From Neckera pumila (Eukaryota; Streptophyta; Bryopsida; Hypnales; Neckeraceae), in the NCBI GenBank assembly GCA_963969595.1, contig OZ018409.1:5718520-5782519 (forward strand): a stretch of DNA of 64,000 nucleotides, given 5' to 3'. A program made the translations under genes and the position numbers. Shown piece after piece: positions 48,507-59,745 of this stretch (its first letter is position 1; the number at the start of each line of letters is the position of its first letter). The notes under the pieces are model-generated. The model was given only the letters and a program-made list of their open reading frames with translations. It was not told the origin of the DNA and made no database searches.

Positions 48507-48750
48507 AATGATTTTGCAATGATTTTGCAATGGTTTTGCAAAGGTTTTGCAATGACTCTGCAATGATTTTGCAATGGTTTTGCAAAGGTTTTGCAATGAC
48601 TCTGCAATGATTTTGCAATGGTTTTGCAAAGGTTTTGCAATGACTCTGCAATGATTTTGCAATGGTTTTGCAAAGGTTTTGCAATGACTCTGCAATGATT
48701 TTGCAATGGTTTTGCAAAGGTTTTGCAATGACTCTGCAATGATTTTGCAA
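48507..48750. repeat. 44-bp higher-order tandem repeat of an 11-mer
   Basis: Each 44-bp unit is four 11-mers (GATTTTGCAAT, GGTTTTGCAAA, GGTTTTGCAAT, GACTCTGCAAT); about five units, nearly identical. CACTA 2 has roughly one unit (58880-58950). Confidence 0.9.
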
Positions 48751-49603
48751 AGACTTCTACACACAACAATTACATTTTTTTCATGATTTTGCATTTTGCA
48801 TTTTATGAATTTGCAACAATTTAGAAATGGAATAGCATGGATTCAATGTCCAATACTTTTATATTGAAATAATCACAACTTTGCAATGGTTTTGCAATGC
48901 ATTATTTTTTTTTTGAGTTCCAAACTAAGTTCCATTACACATTTTTTCATTGCAAAACCATTACAAATGCGTTGCTAGTGTGTTGCAGTCACTACTTTCT
49001 GTTGTAGTGCTTGCACCCCACCTTGCACCAACTGGCTCAACTACTTCGTCGTCGCTTTCAATCTCAACAAGCTCACTGAAAGTCGGTGGATGCACAGGTC
49101 TTGCATCTGCTGGACCTCGCGAGGAATGCCCTGCCTGGTGCTCCGTCTGGTTTGTCTGATCCATTGTCGATGGAGCGGCTTCAGAACGCGCGCGGCAAGG
49201 AGGAGACAAGGAGGAGACGGGTCCTGACATCTTAGCGGGACTGAAATCTGTAATGAAGGACGAGAAGATTAGAAAAACTAGCAAGGATAAACTACTAATT
49301 CCAAAGGCTGCCAATGTTAATATAACTAGAATTCAGAGACTCTAGATCAAGTAATTGTACATGACGTACCTGAAAAGTATGAGAGAAGAACATAGACTCC
49401 AGAAGCAAGATAGCCTGAAGGAGAAGATGCACAGGCTTTAAAGGAGCTCCCTTCATTGGTCTCAATAGTCTCGTATTTGAGGCTAATCTCGGCAGCAGGT
49501 TCAGGGTGAAGAGCAATGGATGGTCTCGGTAGTCTCCTATTTGCTGTGAAAGCCAATGCGGCTGGGCGGGGGCGCGAAGCCCCTTCACTTGAAGCAAAAA
49601 GAA

Positions 49604-52600
49604 TTACAAGTTGAGCTCCCTAGGGAGATTGAAATGCCAGAGTTTAAGTCTAGGGTTAAAGAACACCGGAGACCATAACGATTCAAAAGCGGATTGAATA
49701 GCCACTCGCTTTTCAACATTTCTAATCCTAGCTTTGAAGTCACGACTAATGGCCATGCCCGTATGAATGGTCAAGGACCAGGCCACCTGGATGACCCTGT
49801 TGACGCTGAAGTTCAGGGTGCTATATCTGGCGTTACATCTTTCTACCCAGGTGTGCCACACAATAAAAGACCTAAGAATGTCCCAAGGCTGGAAAGCATA
49901 CGTGTATTTATCAAGTCTAACACTATCCTGCATGCAAATCCTACCTAAAAGAACATCTCTATAATGTCTAATTCTAGGAACCCCGTAGGGACTACTAAAC
50001 AAGTTAACTTTAGTCCAAATCTGAGTTGAGAATTTGCACTCCCAGAACAGGTGGTGGGCCGTTTCCAGCTGATGACCGCATAGCGGGCAGCTTTTGATGG
50101 CCGTGGGGATGCGTTTAGCCAACCAATCTCCTGTAACGATTCCTTTGTTAAGTGTCTGCTACAACAGCATCGCTGGCTTGCGTGGCCTTGCTTGATGCCA
50201 TAACAGACTATACGTGAATGTCCTCAAGTCCCGGGTGAGGTTTTGGTTTATCAGCGCCTGTGTACCTATCGAAACTTGAGATTTCCTTTTTAACCCTACT
50301 GCGTACCCTCGCTTGACCGTGTAGGCAAAAAAAGGTTCTTCGTTTAGTTTGCCTATCTTATTCCAGCTCCACTCGCCTGGATCCCAGGGAAGGTCATGAA
50401 GGCTTGCGTTTTTGAAGTGCCAGACTGAGTCTAGAGCTTGTGGAGCCTCCGGAGGGTTGCATACATCAAATCCTCGTGCTTGCGCTAACCACCTTATTAC
50501 TCTGATTGGGAGAAGGTCTGAATTTGGAAGTGGGCTCTATGTATCTTCTTTTTGCAGCAGCTCTGACCCTGGGCACGAGATGTAACTCACTATGCTGCCT
50601 GATGTGTGATCATGGAAGAAAATTCTGGGGCTCCTTCTCTGCTTAAACCATCCCGTGTGGTCTCGATGAGAGAAATCTCTAGGCTCCCAAGGTATGTGAT
50701 TAAGAAGTTTTAGCATACAAATCCACCGGTTTTCAGTAACAGCGCCCTTCGTAGGAAGTTTCTGTTGTATGTCTTGAGATGAAATCCAGTCTTCTTTATC
50801 TTGACTCCAGAAATGTTTAACTTGTGTCAGTCCTTCCCGAGCCCATAGATGTAAACCTAGGTTTGGACCCATACCCAGTGGAGTGTCGTCCGCTTCTAAT
50901 ATTAGCGGGTTTCCGAAAAGGGGTTGCCTCAGTACCTTCGACAAAATCTGAGGCTGCCTTTGAATGAGGTTCTCCTTGACAGCAATAAAGGCTTTGAGAC
51001 ACGCCGAAACTAAAGGTGAATGATTTTCTGCTTTTAACCCTTTGCTAAAAAGAAGCCAAGTTGGGGACCTGTGCCATTTGGAGTCTGCTACAGGTTTTCC
51101 TTGATCAATGCGATATCACAGTAAGGATTTCCACGGGGCTCCTCCTGGCGCGAGACTTCTAACTACTAGCTTCGCTAGAAGGGCTTGAGTCTGAAGGAAT
51201 GGATCTATCAATCCTAATCCGCCTTCAGATATCGGAAGAATGCACGTCGCCCACCGAACGCGCGCTGATGACTTTCCTCCTTCTTTACCCGTCCACAGGT
51301 ATTGTGTTATCAGACTTCATATTTTATCACAAACCTTCGGTGATAATCCACAACAGGCAGCTATGTACCAACAGGTAGCAAGAAGCACCTGATTACATAT
51401 AATCACTCGACCAGCTTGGGATACGAGTTTCGAAGCCCAATTTCGTAGCTTCTTTTTCATCAAGTCCAGGAGTGGTTCGGTGTTCGCGTCCTTGGGGAGT
51501 CTGAAGCCAACTAGGGGTTCTAGATACCGGACTCCTACTCCTTCTGGGACCCAAGAGAGACCTAAGTCCTGACCCCACATAAAAGTTCTCAAGTTCTGTG
51601 AGGCCCAAATTGTGCTTGACTTAGCCCAGTTAACCTTAGATCCCGAGGCCAAACAAAAGAGTTCTAATAGAGCTTTAACTCTCTGTAAATTTTTCTGAGA
51701 CCCTTGTAAGTACAAAGATGCGTCGTCAGCAAAGGTAGCATCTGTGACTGTCTTTCCGTTTGGAAGACGAAAGCCCTTAATGCTGTACCTTGTATCTTCT
51801 AGCATGAATCCTAAGGAGTCGAAAACTACAATGAATATAAACGGAGCGAGGGGGCATCCTTGCCTTACTGATCTCGATAAGTCAAAATCTGGCCCTAACT
51901 CGCCATTGACTAATACTGTGGAGACTGGATTCGCATAAAGCGTCATCACTCCTTTGATAAATTCCGGGGTGAAACCTCTGGCCGTCATCACTTCTTCAAT
52001 AAACGGCCAAGAGATCCTATCAAATGCTTTTTCAAAATCTAAAAGAAGAAGAGTGAGGTCCTGTCTGGACTCTTTTGCATATTTCATCGATTCCTGGGCT
52101 AGGATGATATTGTCGATGATGCTTCTGCCCCTCACATAGCCTGTCTGGTTTGGCCTAATAATCTCCGGTAAAATACTTTGTAATCTCCTGGCTAAAATTT
52201 TGGCTACTATCTTGTAAAAAGAGGAGAGTAGGGTAATTGGACGGAAATTTTTAATGAAGGTTGTGTCTCCACCTTTGGGAATGAGGGTGATGATACCTCT
52301 GTTATGTTGAGGTGTGAGCGCCCCTTCCTGCAGCGCCTCTTTTACTGCGTCTAGCAAGTCTTGTTCGAGGTCTTCTGAGCAAGCTTTGAAGAAGTCTGTA
52401 GGGATGCCGTCCTCACCGGGCGCGTGACCGGATGTCAGATCGGATATGGCTTCTCTGAGCTCTGTTAGGGTGACTTCACCCTGTAGACTTCGATTGTGAC
52501 GGTCGGTGACGTCACGGGGAATACTTTTCATGACTTTGCAACGAGCTGAAATGACTTCGGCGGTTTCTAGCTCTGCTGCATATAAATCCTTATAATAATC

Positions 52601-53905
52601 TTTGGCGGCTTGAAGCTTCAGCTTCTGATCTGTTATCAACTGGTCCCCTACCTTCAGTTGAGGAATGCTGATCTTGCGCTGAACTTCCTTGAATACATTA
52701 AAGAACTCTTTTGTGCAACGCTCGCCATTTTTCAGCCACTTTGATGAGACTGAATGATATTGTCTTTCAAGTGCATCTAACATTAATTCTTGAAGTTTGG
52801 TCTTTTCTGCGTCAAACCTGGCTGCTGCATCTTCATTAGCTGGGGAGTCCTGTAAATGTTGCTCTGCTTCCCGAATTAGACGTAGAGCTCTGTTCTCGGC
52901 TTTAAACCGGGATATTTTTGCTTCTTTCTGTATTTTCAATGCAGCAAGCCTGGCTCGGCTCTGCGCCTGAGTGATCCACTCCATTCGGGACCTGGGGGGT
53001 GTCGTGGAAGGGTCTTCGTTCCACGCCTTTACCATTTTGTCACGGTCTTCTTTCCTGCCCAGGGAGCTGCATCTGAAGGGTTCGGCCTGCTATTGCTTTC
53101 TCCTATCCGAAAATATCTTTAGTTGGACTGGAGCATGATCTGATATTTTGCTGATTAGGTGGATTGTTAGCTGGCCTCCCTGTTCTTCCAACGAGGTTGA
53201 AATGTAAAATCTGTCGATTCTGGCCATTCGGTGGGCTGGACCCTTTCTATTGTTGTCCCACGAGAATCGAAGGTCCGAGGATCTGTGGAAGAGATCAAGG
53301 CCCCAGGAGTCCGCTAATCCATAATGGTTAAGTAGTCTTGACCACGCAGCGATCTCGTGTCGATTGGGTGTGGTGCAGGTCAGGGAGTTTCCAGTGTGGT
53401 CTGATTCTTTCTCGACCATGTTGAGGTCTCCGCCGAGGATGAAGAAGTCTCCGTCTAAATCTGCATCTACTAAGGACTGCCAGAAGACAGTCCTACTCAA
53501 AGAGGAGGTTGGAGCATAATTATTGATGATCGTTAATATGCTTCCTGAGTCTGTCTTCAGGGAGATTGACTGAGCCCTACCCGCAACCAGAGTTTTTTGA
53601 GCTGTGACTCTACCTACGAGGTTTTTTGAGATTAAAATGACTGTTCCTACTCTCCAACGCTCTACTGAGCCTTGGTTGCATATCGCAGGGTTCCATGATC
53701 GAAGTCCACCTTTAAAAGGAAGACTGTGACATCTTCTCGCGCATCTCTCCTCCGACATCCAGTGTTCTTGGAGGAGCAGCACATCTGGGGATTCGTCCAT
53801 GCGCTCGAAAATACGTCTGATATGAACCTGTTTTTGAGAACCGTGAGAGCCAACCCCTGCTCCACGAATGTGTAAGGTCGCAATCTTGATGCTACTGTCC
53901 ATCAT
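49604..53905 (-). pseudogene. LINE ORF2: endonuclease, reverse transcriptase, zinc finger (five in-frame stops)
   Basis: One frame of 1,434 codons runs from MMDSSIKIATLHIRG to LPRELNL with no frameshift. AP-endonuclease domain (53900-53110): LQEHW, NNYAPT, GGDLNMV and SDHAPV; the usual first-motif Asn is His (LHIRG). Reverse transcriptase (about 52300-51550): FRPITLLSSFYKIVAKI, LDFEKAFDRISW, VRQGCPLAPF and the catalytic FADD. C-terminal zf-RVT: CPLCGHQLETAHHLFWEC. Stops: TAG 53090, TGA 51317, TGA 51116, TAG 50537, TAG 50159. Each can arise by a C-to-T or G-to-A change from CAG, CGA or TGG. The product would nick DNA and prime reverse transcription of the LINE RNA. Confidence 0.92.
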
Positions 53906-56900
53906 GATCGGGGGCTGTACTCATCCGTCATGGATATGTCCTCAGCCACTGAGGCCGTTGGAGAATATCCTGGTGTTGCCAGCTTAGTTCGTTTGGGCGC
54001 GGGGCGTGGTGAAGCCTGCTGTCCAGGCTGCCAATTTGAATCTTCTATCTCGTCAATGGATGGGTTGTAGACTCCTGCCGAATCCTTTAGTAAGGTGTTG
54101 GCTTTGAGTCTACCTCTGCTGGGATGAAGCTGCGAGATGTATGATGAATCTAGCCAAATCCAGGGGACTTTCTTTGAGACTTTTGTGTTCTCGGGGACTC
54201 TTATGATAGCCAGTAGTGTAAGTTCTTGCTCTTCCCCTAGACTATCCTAGCGTCCAAACCAAGAAATCATTTCCCAGTCATCCATGAGAATTGGGGTACG
54301 GAATGTATTGCCGGCGTATTCTTGAAGAGTTGAGAGAATGGTTCCCTTGATACTGGCCGGTGTGAGTCCTTCCCTCTGAAATTGCACTTACAGAGGGGGT
54401 GGGATGGCGATTGATCAGTAAGCTCTTTGTGCTAATAGTACGTCCGTATCTCTAAGCTGCGAGCGTGAAAATATTGGCCAGATTGACAGGAATTTCGTCG
54501 GTTTGTCTTCTTTTCTTGGGGGGTAGATCTGGAAGGTATGATTTAATAGCTGCTCCGACCAGGCTGCCCACCACTCCTCAGGGACGTGCAAAGAGGAACG
54601 GCTTGTCTTTGGTCTCTCATCCTTGCTCAAATTAGTCTCAAATAAGCTGCCTTTTCTGGGGCGTCTTTCTGGAGCCTGTGGGGGAAGAGAGAGAGGGGGG
54701 AAGTCCTCCGCGTGCCAAGTCTGGGGTGGACATTTGATGGCCGGGGGCATGGGTAATTCATCCGTGATCTCTTGGATAATTACGTTCGGCGGGGGGGGGG
54801 GGGGGGGGGGGGTTTCGGAGTCGGATCAGCTTGCAATATTCGTTTTAGGCTCCATCGTTCCGGCTGGATCTGAGCCTCCTGAGCGTCCTGAGCGTCCGCA
54901 TATGAGTTGTTTGGTGTCTGCTCAGCTTCACTGGAAGAGGGTCTCTCATCCCTGCATTCTCTCGTGATCTCAACGCGTTTCTCCACCAGATTGCGGCCTT
55001 GGCATTCTCGTGTGATCTCTATAGGCGTGGCTTGCATGAATGTCTGCTCTACTGCTTCTCCTTGTGTCTTGACCAAGGTTTGAGTCTTGGACATGGAGAT
55101 TGTGACTTCCGAGTCTTTCTCACCATCAGGTTGGGGCCGATGTCCTTCCTTATCCTGAACAGCGACCCGTTTGCTAGATTCCGTGAAGTGGTGAGAGATT
55201 GCCTTTTGAGTCTCTAATGATCGTCGAAGCGGGTCCTTGTGTGGGCGGGGCCTATCTACCTCCTGACTAGGCTTGCTCACTATCAATTCCTTGGAGCCGC
55301 TGCACTGCAGTCGTGGGCCGCCTGCTTCGAGATTCGGTGCACTCCCTGCTAACTCTGGAGTACTGATTATAATCTGCGAGTTCAACTTGTGAGTCTCTTG
55401 GCTAGTCGCTGCAGCCTGTGAGTCTTTGTGAGGGAGTTTTGAAATTATGGGCTCAATTCTCTCCGTCTCGGGCTGCGCTGTGGTGGATTTCTTTGGTGTG
55501 AAATCTAGATGAGCCCCGTTCCGAGGTCGCAATCCGTCTACCTCCTGACCAGAAGCGCCTGCTAGGGGGTCTTTGGGGCCATCTTTCCCCTGCGAGCCCA
55601 AGGCTGTGTTGCCTGGGGGTGAGTCTATATCCATCTGCTCTCCTACCTCCTCTTGGGGTGGTGGAGCTGTCGCGACTATTCAACCTGTAGGAGTGATCTC
55701 ATGGAAATCTGCCCCATCCTGCATTTCTTCGTCTATCGGGTCTTTGGGGGCATCCTGCTGTGACTCCGTTACGAGCTTTGGTGAAGACACACTGTTCTTT
55801 ATATCTCTCTCTGTGATGCGGGCTTGTGCTTGCTTCTCCGACCCTGTAATGACCAGAACTCGTGTTTTCATGTTTTGATCTTGTTTTGGCTGCCACTGTT
55901 CCTTCCCCTGTTGTTGTTCCTTCCCCTTGCCCGGCGATTGCTGCTTCTTTTTCTTTTTCGCCTTGACAACCTTGAATCCGTCTTGATCTTCCTTGGCAGC
56001 TACTGCAACTGTAGCCTTCTCCGCCTTATCTTGATTGATCACCGAAGTCTTTTCCTTGTTTAAAGGGCACTTGACTGCTATGAGCCCGAATTTCCGGCAT
56101 CTGTCGCATTGGTCCGGGAGGTCGGAATAACTGACTTTTTGGCTTGCATGAGTGAAGTTTCCGGTCCCATCTGGGAGATGCAAGAGAATGTTGCCCGGCA
56201 ACTTCGCGATGTCCTTAACCCTTAGAGTGATCAGTGGACCTCCTAGCCGCTTCAGAGCGAGGTCCTTACTTTCTATGATCAGAACTTCTCCAATTGTGGA
56301 CGCTAAAGATTTGAGCCAGGCCTTAGAGGACAAAACTGGGTCTAGCCCTGGAAATTGGACACGAATTGTGTATCCTGTGTCTAACGTCATGAATGAATTA
56401 TCCGGCGTGAATTCTTTCATCTATGGAAATAGCTGCAGCGTTTTGCCTTCTCCTACGATCTTGCGAAGGGATATGGCCGCGATTGCATTCTCCTTGGATT
56501 GAAACTCAGCCATAAAGAAGCCTCGTGCCATATTCTAGACTGAGACGAGGGTACTGTCGAATTTGAGTTTCATTATTTTGACTATGGATACGTATCCTGG
56601 GGATTGGCCCACCGCTCTGCCAATCGCCAGTTTGCCGTGGAGGTCTTCTTGAGCTTGCTGGATGCTTAGGAGTTGCTATTCTATGAAGGTGAAGTCCAGT
56701 GACCAATTTTTGTCAATGACGGGGTGTTCTGTTGTGTGCTGTTGGTCAGCTGAGCTCCCTTCCGCATTAAAATTAGGGGTAGCTACTCCCTTGCTGAGAT
56801 AGGGGTTTGTTTCTAGGGTCTTCTCCACAGCTGTTTTGACCTGCTGCTGAGGAGCCGAGACCTTCTCGCCTTCATGTGGTTGTTGCGACATACCTCCTTC

Positions 56901-57119
56901 AAAATTAACGTTAGGATTGACCAATTCCTTGCCGGAATTAGGGATTGCTGCAAGGGCCTTCTCCATAGTTGGCTCGACTGGTTGCTGTGTAATCAAAGCC
57001 TTCCAACCTTCTCCTACTTCCTCCGGGAGATTAAGAACTTGTACATTCTCCATTACAGATCGAAAAAACGAAAACCTGCCAGTAAACCTAAACGTGTAGT
57101 TGACGGCGGCTGCGCCCAA
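53902..57119 (-). pseudogene. LINE ORF1: Gag-like RNA-binding protein with CCHC knuckle (broken)
   Basis: Open in one frame except for stops at 56676, 56535, 56421 and 55680, then a shift of one at the 22-C tract (54791-54812) into the frame that continues (with stops at 54415, 54388, 54247) to the TGA at 53902. The domain before the knuckle (MARGFFMAEFQSKENAIAAI to VSYSDLPDQ) resembles the DUF4283 region of plant LINE Gag proteins. The knuckle reads CDRCRKFGLIAVKC, so the zinc-binding His of CX2CX4HX4C is Leu here. The middle is Pro/Glu/Ser-rich and low-complexity. The start codon is uncertain (57119, or 57053 for MENVQVL). The stop overlaps the ORF2 start as ATGA. Confidence 0.85.
54791..54812. 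repeat. poly(G)/poly(C) tract of 22 bases
   Basis: Encodes the proline run of ORF1 on the minus strand. Its length sets the downstream frame; changing it by one base would rejoin the two halves of ORF1. Confidence 0.95.
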
Positions 57120-58054
57120 CCTAAGCGAGCCTAATGTCTAAGTACTCAATCTGACAAGTACTATAGCATGACAGAGATCTAAATTGACAGACCTGACTCT
57201 TATAGACCTCGAGTACCCTCTCGGCCTGCTGAAAAAGTCTACTGAAACTTTTAACCCTAACCCTAGACCTGGAATCCTAGAGAGACGAACTTGAAAAATC
57301 AGGCTAAGAAACTGCAACAATCTCGCCTGGAGACTGCTGTATGTCGCTCGCCCGAGTTCAAGTCCTGACGCCGTGAAGAGGAAGACCCCAACAGGCCGTT
57401 TAGCCGGAGACCCAAAATCCCCGCCAAAACCGCCGTAAAAGGACCTCACAGTTTCACTCAAACTTCACCAAATCGGTCTAAATAAATCTCTAAACAGTCC
57501 TAACACACTCCCGATCAACAATCTAAGGAGATCGTCTTGAAAAACGAGTGAAAAAACTGTAAAAAACGTAGTTTGGTGAAGGTGCGCCCTCTCTGTGAAA
57601 ACCGGAAACCCTAGGGAGAAAGGTGTAGTCTCCTATTTGAGGCTAATCTCGGTAGCAAGTTTAGGGTGAAGAGCATTGGATGGTCTCACGAGTTGGGAAG
57701 GGAAATAAATAAAGGTTCTAACCAGAGACTGAAGCATTTTTCTGCTTTAAAGGCGCTGCAACAGTCCAACTGCTCTGGATCGCTTTTGGGCCATTGCAAC
57801 AGGTACTCAGAACGTTCAATCTTGAGTTCATTTTCTTGCTTAAGTTTACTAGATCATTTGTGGTGTAGCTGGTGATGCTGGAAATCAATTACATTCTGTC
57901 AATCAAGAGTCATTGACAACACTAGGAGACCTTAACTCCAAGCTTAAACTTATGTCATGTTTGATCGAATTGTTTGTTCATGCTGCAGTGTTGCAGCTAG
58001 GGCTTGTTGGTTGCATCAACTAGGGCCACTGTCGACATGCCTCCACGTCCGTCC

Positions 58055-58388
58055 ATGGAGAACCCAACTGAGAGAAGCTCGCATCGGGCTGAGTTCATGG
58101 ACCAGTATCGCGACATCATTGACAAATCTGCAAAGTATTTGGAGCTGTAGAGGGAGCGCGAGCTTGAACGCATCGCCAAAGCCAAACGAGATGCAGCACT
58201 TGCTGAGTTGAACAGTAAAGAGAATGAGCGAGCAGATGAAGTCTCGTCCCTTGACCAGGGAGCAACACCAATTGAACAAGGCGGCCCGGAGGGCATCCCG
58301 TCGTGCCATGAACGCGACGAAGAAGATGGCAGTTCAGGAAACTGAGGACAAATTTAACGTCAAGGAATTCTTGAAATCAATCTATTAG
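58055..58388 (+). pseudogene. unit 3 copy of the basic helical hypothetical gene, broken
   Basis: Starts MENPTERSSHRAEF, then has an in-frame TAG (58148-58150, GAGCTGTAGAGG) and a one-base insertion at about 58233 (GAGCAGATG instead of GAGCGATG). The 3' part resumes as in units 1 and 2. Its leader is separated from the minus-strand partner by the LINE. Confidence 0.7.
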
Positions 58389-58623
58389 TCCCTTTGTCAA
58401 TGACAAAGTGTTATTCTTCGTTGCAAAGGCATCCAGTCTCGTAGCTGGTATCATCAATTTTGTTACTTGGATGAGATTCTGGAACTGAGAATTGTGACAT
58501 ACAATCATCTTTAGGGGCCATGGCAGTCTGTCCCACGCATAACTGTGGTTTAGGTAACAGATAATGTTAACTGTAACTTGTGATAAAAGATTTGCTTAAT
58601 CACGTGGTAGCACATTGTATACT

Positions 58624-59485
58624 CACTACAACAGAAAGTAGTGACTGCAACACACTAGCAACGCATTTGTAATGGTTTTGCAATGAAAGAATGTGTAACG
58701 GAACTTAGTTTGGAACTCAAAAAAGAAATAATGCATTGCAAAACCATTGCAAAGTTGTGATTATTTCAATATAAAAGTATTGGACATTGAATCCATGCTA
58801 TTCCATTTCTAAATTGTTGCAAATTCATAAAACTTAAAATGCAAAATCATGAAAAAAATGTAATTGTTGTGTGTAGAAGTCTTTGCAAAATCATTGCAGA
58901 GTCATTGCAAAACCTTTGCAAAACCATTGCAAAATCATTGCAAAATCATTAAAATTTGAAATGTAAAAATTCTGCCCAAGGAGTCCAACCAACCCCCCGG
59001 GTAGCCCAACCCATTCCACACACACACACACACACACGGGCAACCCAACCCCATCCCAACTCCACCCCACCCAACCCAACCCCAGGCAGCCCAACCAAAC
59101 CCCACCCAGGGCAGCCCAATCAAACCCCCGGCTCAAGGATCGAACCTTGCACCTCATGCGTGAGGTGCAAGGTTTGAAGATCACTACATCATCTAAAATT
59201 ACTAGTGACCTTAAAGAGACACAATTTTGATTTATTTGATATATGTTTTCCATTAGTTGTGAATCACCGAATTATGAGTCCATTGTTAAACCATTGCAAA
59301 GACAGTGCAATACTATAGTTTAAAGCATTGCAAAATTGATGAAACAAACTTGCATGCAAGGCAAAACCATTGCAAACACAATGCAATACTCCATACAAAA
59401 CCATTGCAAAGTCATTGAAACAAAATTTGTGGGCATTGCAAAACTATTGCAAAAAGTATTGCAAATGCTGCATTCTCTTGTAGTG
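58624..59485. mobile_element. non-autonomous CACTA element 2
   Basis: Ends CACTACAACAGAA and CATTCTCTTGTAGTG, TSD ACT (58621-58623, 59486-59488). The empty site is intact in unit 2 (TATACTGTACAG at about 34908) and unit 1 (18898). It is in opposite orientation to CACTA 1, with the G-rich segment on the minus strand. Noncoding. Confidence 0.9.
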
Positions 59486-59745
59486 ACTGTACCAGTGCTA
59501 GTATAGATGACCATGATTGCGGAACGGGTTTACAATGGCCACCAAAAACTTAGTAGCAGATTACAATAGTGTGTAGTACAACAATATTGTGCAATACAGC
59601 AATAAATTTGCAACTGTTTAGATTGCAATATTTTTAGATTATTACAGTTCTTGCAAGGGTTTACGAGACACATATACATACAAGTCTCATCCAAGAACCA
59701 AGATCCCATGGTTGAATATGCAAAAAAAGGTAATTTTTTTTTGTT

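Larger units (their letters stand above)
47661..49009. mobile_element. non-autonomous CACTA (En/Spm-like) element 1
   Basis: Ends CACTACAAGAGAA and TTCTGTTGTAGTG, TSD CTT (47658-47660, 49010-49012). Many subterminal copies of a GGTTTTGCAAT 11-mer probably represent transposase-binding repeats, as in plant CACTA elements. The interior includes a G-rich segment, a (TG)n tract and a 44-bp array, and a family M MITE is nested at 47844. No transposase; the apparent ORFs are translations of the repeats. Confidence 0.88.
47577..49230 (-). pseudogene. unit 3 copy of the minus-strand hypothetical gene, split by a CACTA element
   Basis: The 5' part (ATG at 49230, MSGPVSSLSPPCRARSEAAP, one module ending VEPVGARWGA) is intact to about 49020, where the CACTA element at 47661-49009 interrupts it. 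The 3' part (TEYSDLVITPERNSL side, 47577-47660) lies on the other side. In this copy the module is shorter than in unit 1. Confidence 0.5.
49544..57624 (-). mobile_element. full-length L1-type LINE, 8.1 kb
   Basis: Both ends are defined by a 15-bp target duplication GTAGTCTCCTATTTG (49529-49543 and 57625-57639). Order on the minus strand: 5' leader (57624-57120), ORF1 (57119-53902), ORF2 (53905-49604), and a 3' tail of only about 60 bases that has a small hairpin (GGGGC/GCCCC) and no poly(A). It is inserted into the shared upstream region of the unit 3 gene pair. The target carries a preexisting duplication of about 70 bp. Both ORFs have nonsense codons, so this copy is dead or needs read-through. 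Confidence 0.93.

Noticed and set aside
48507..48750. CRISPR-like array
   Set aside because: No unique spacers; contiguous 44-bp tandem units in a plant nuclear transposon.
48491..48794. Three overlapping 80-98 residue ORFs (ITESLQNLCK-like repeats)
   Set aside because: They are translations of the 44-bp tandem array in all frames; absence of stops follows from the repeat unit.
49544..57624. LTR retrotransposon or pararetrovirus as the source of the reverse transcriptase
   Set aside because: No LTRs, protease, integrase or coat; AP-endonuclease plus FADD reverse transcriptase with a 15-bp TSD is LINE.
59120..59180. tRNA-like B box (GGTTCGATCC) next to a hairpin in CACTA 2
   Set aside because: No A box, acceptor stem or anticodon arm at the right spacing; CACTA 1 has GGTTTGATCC. 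Not a tRNA or clear SINE.
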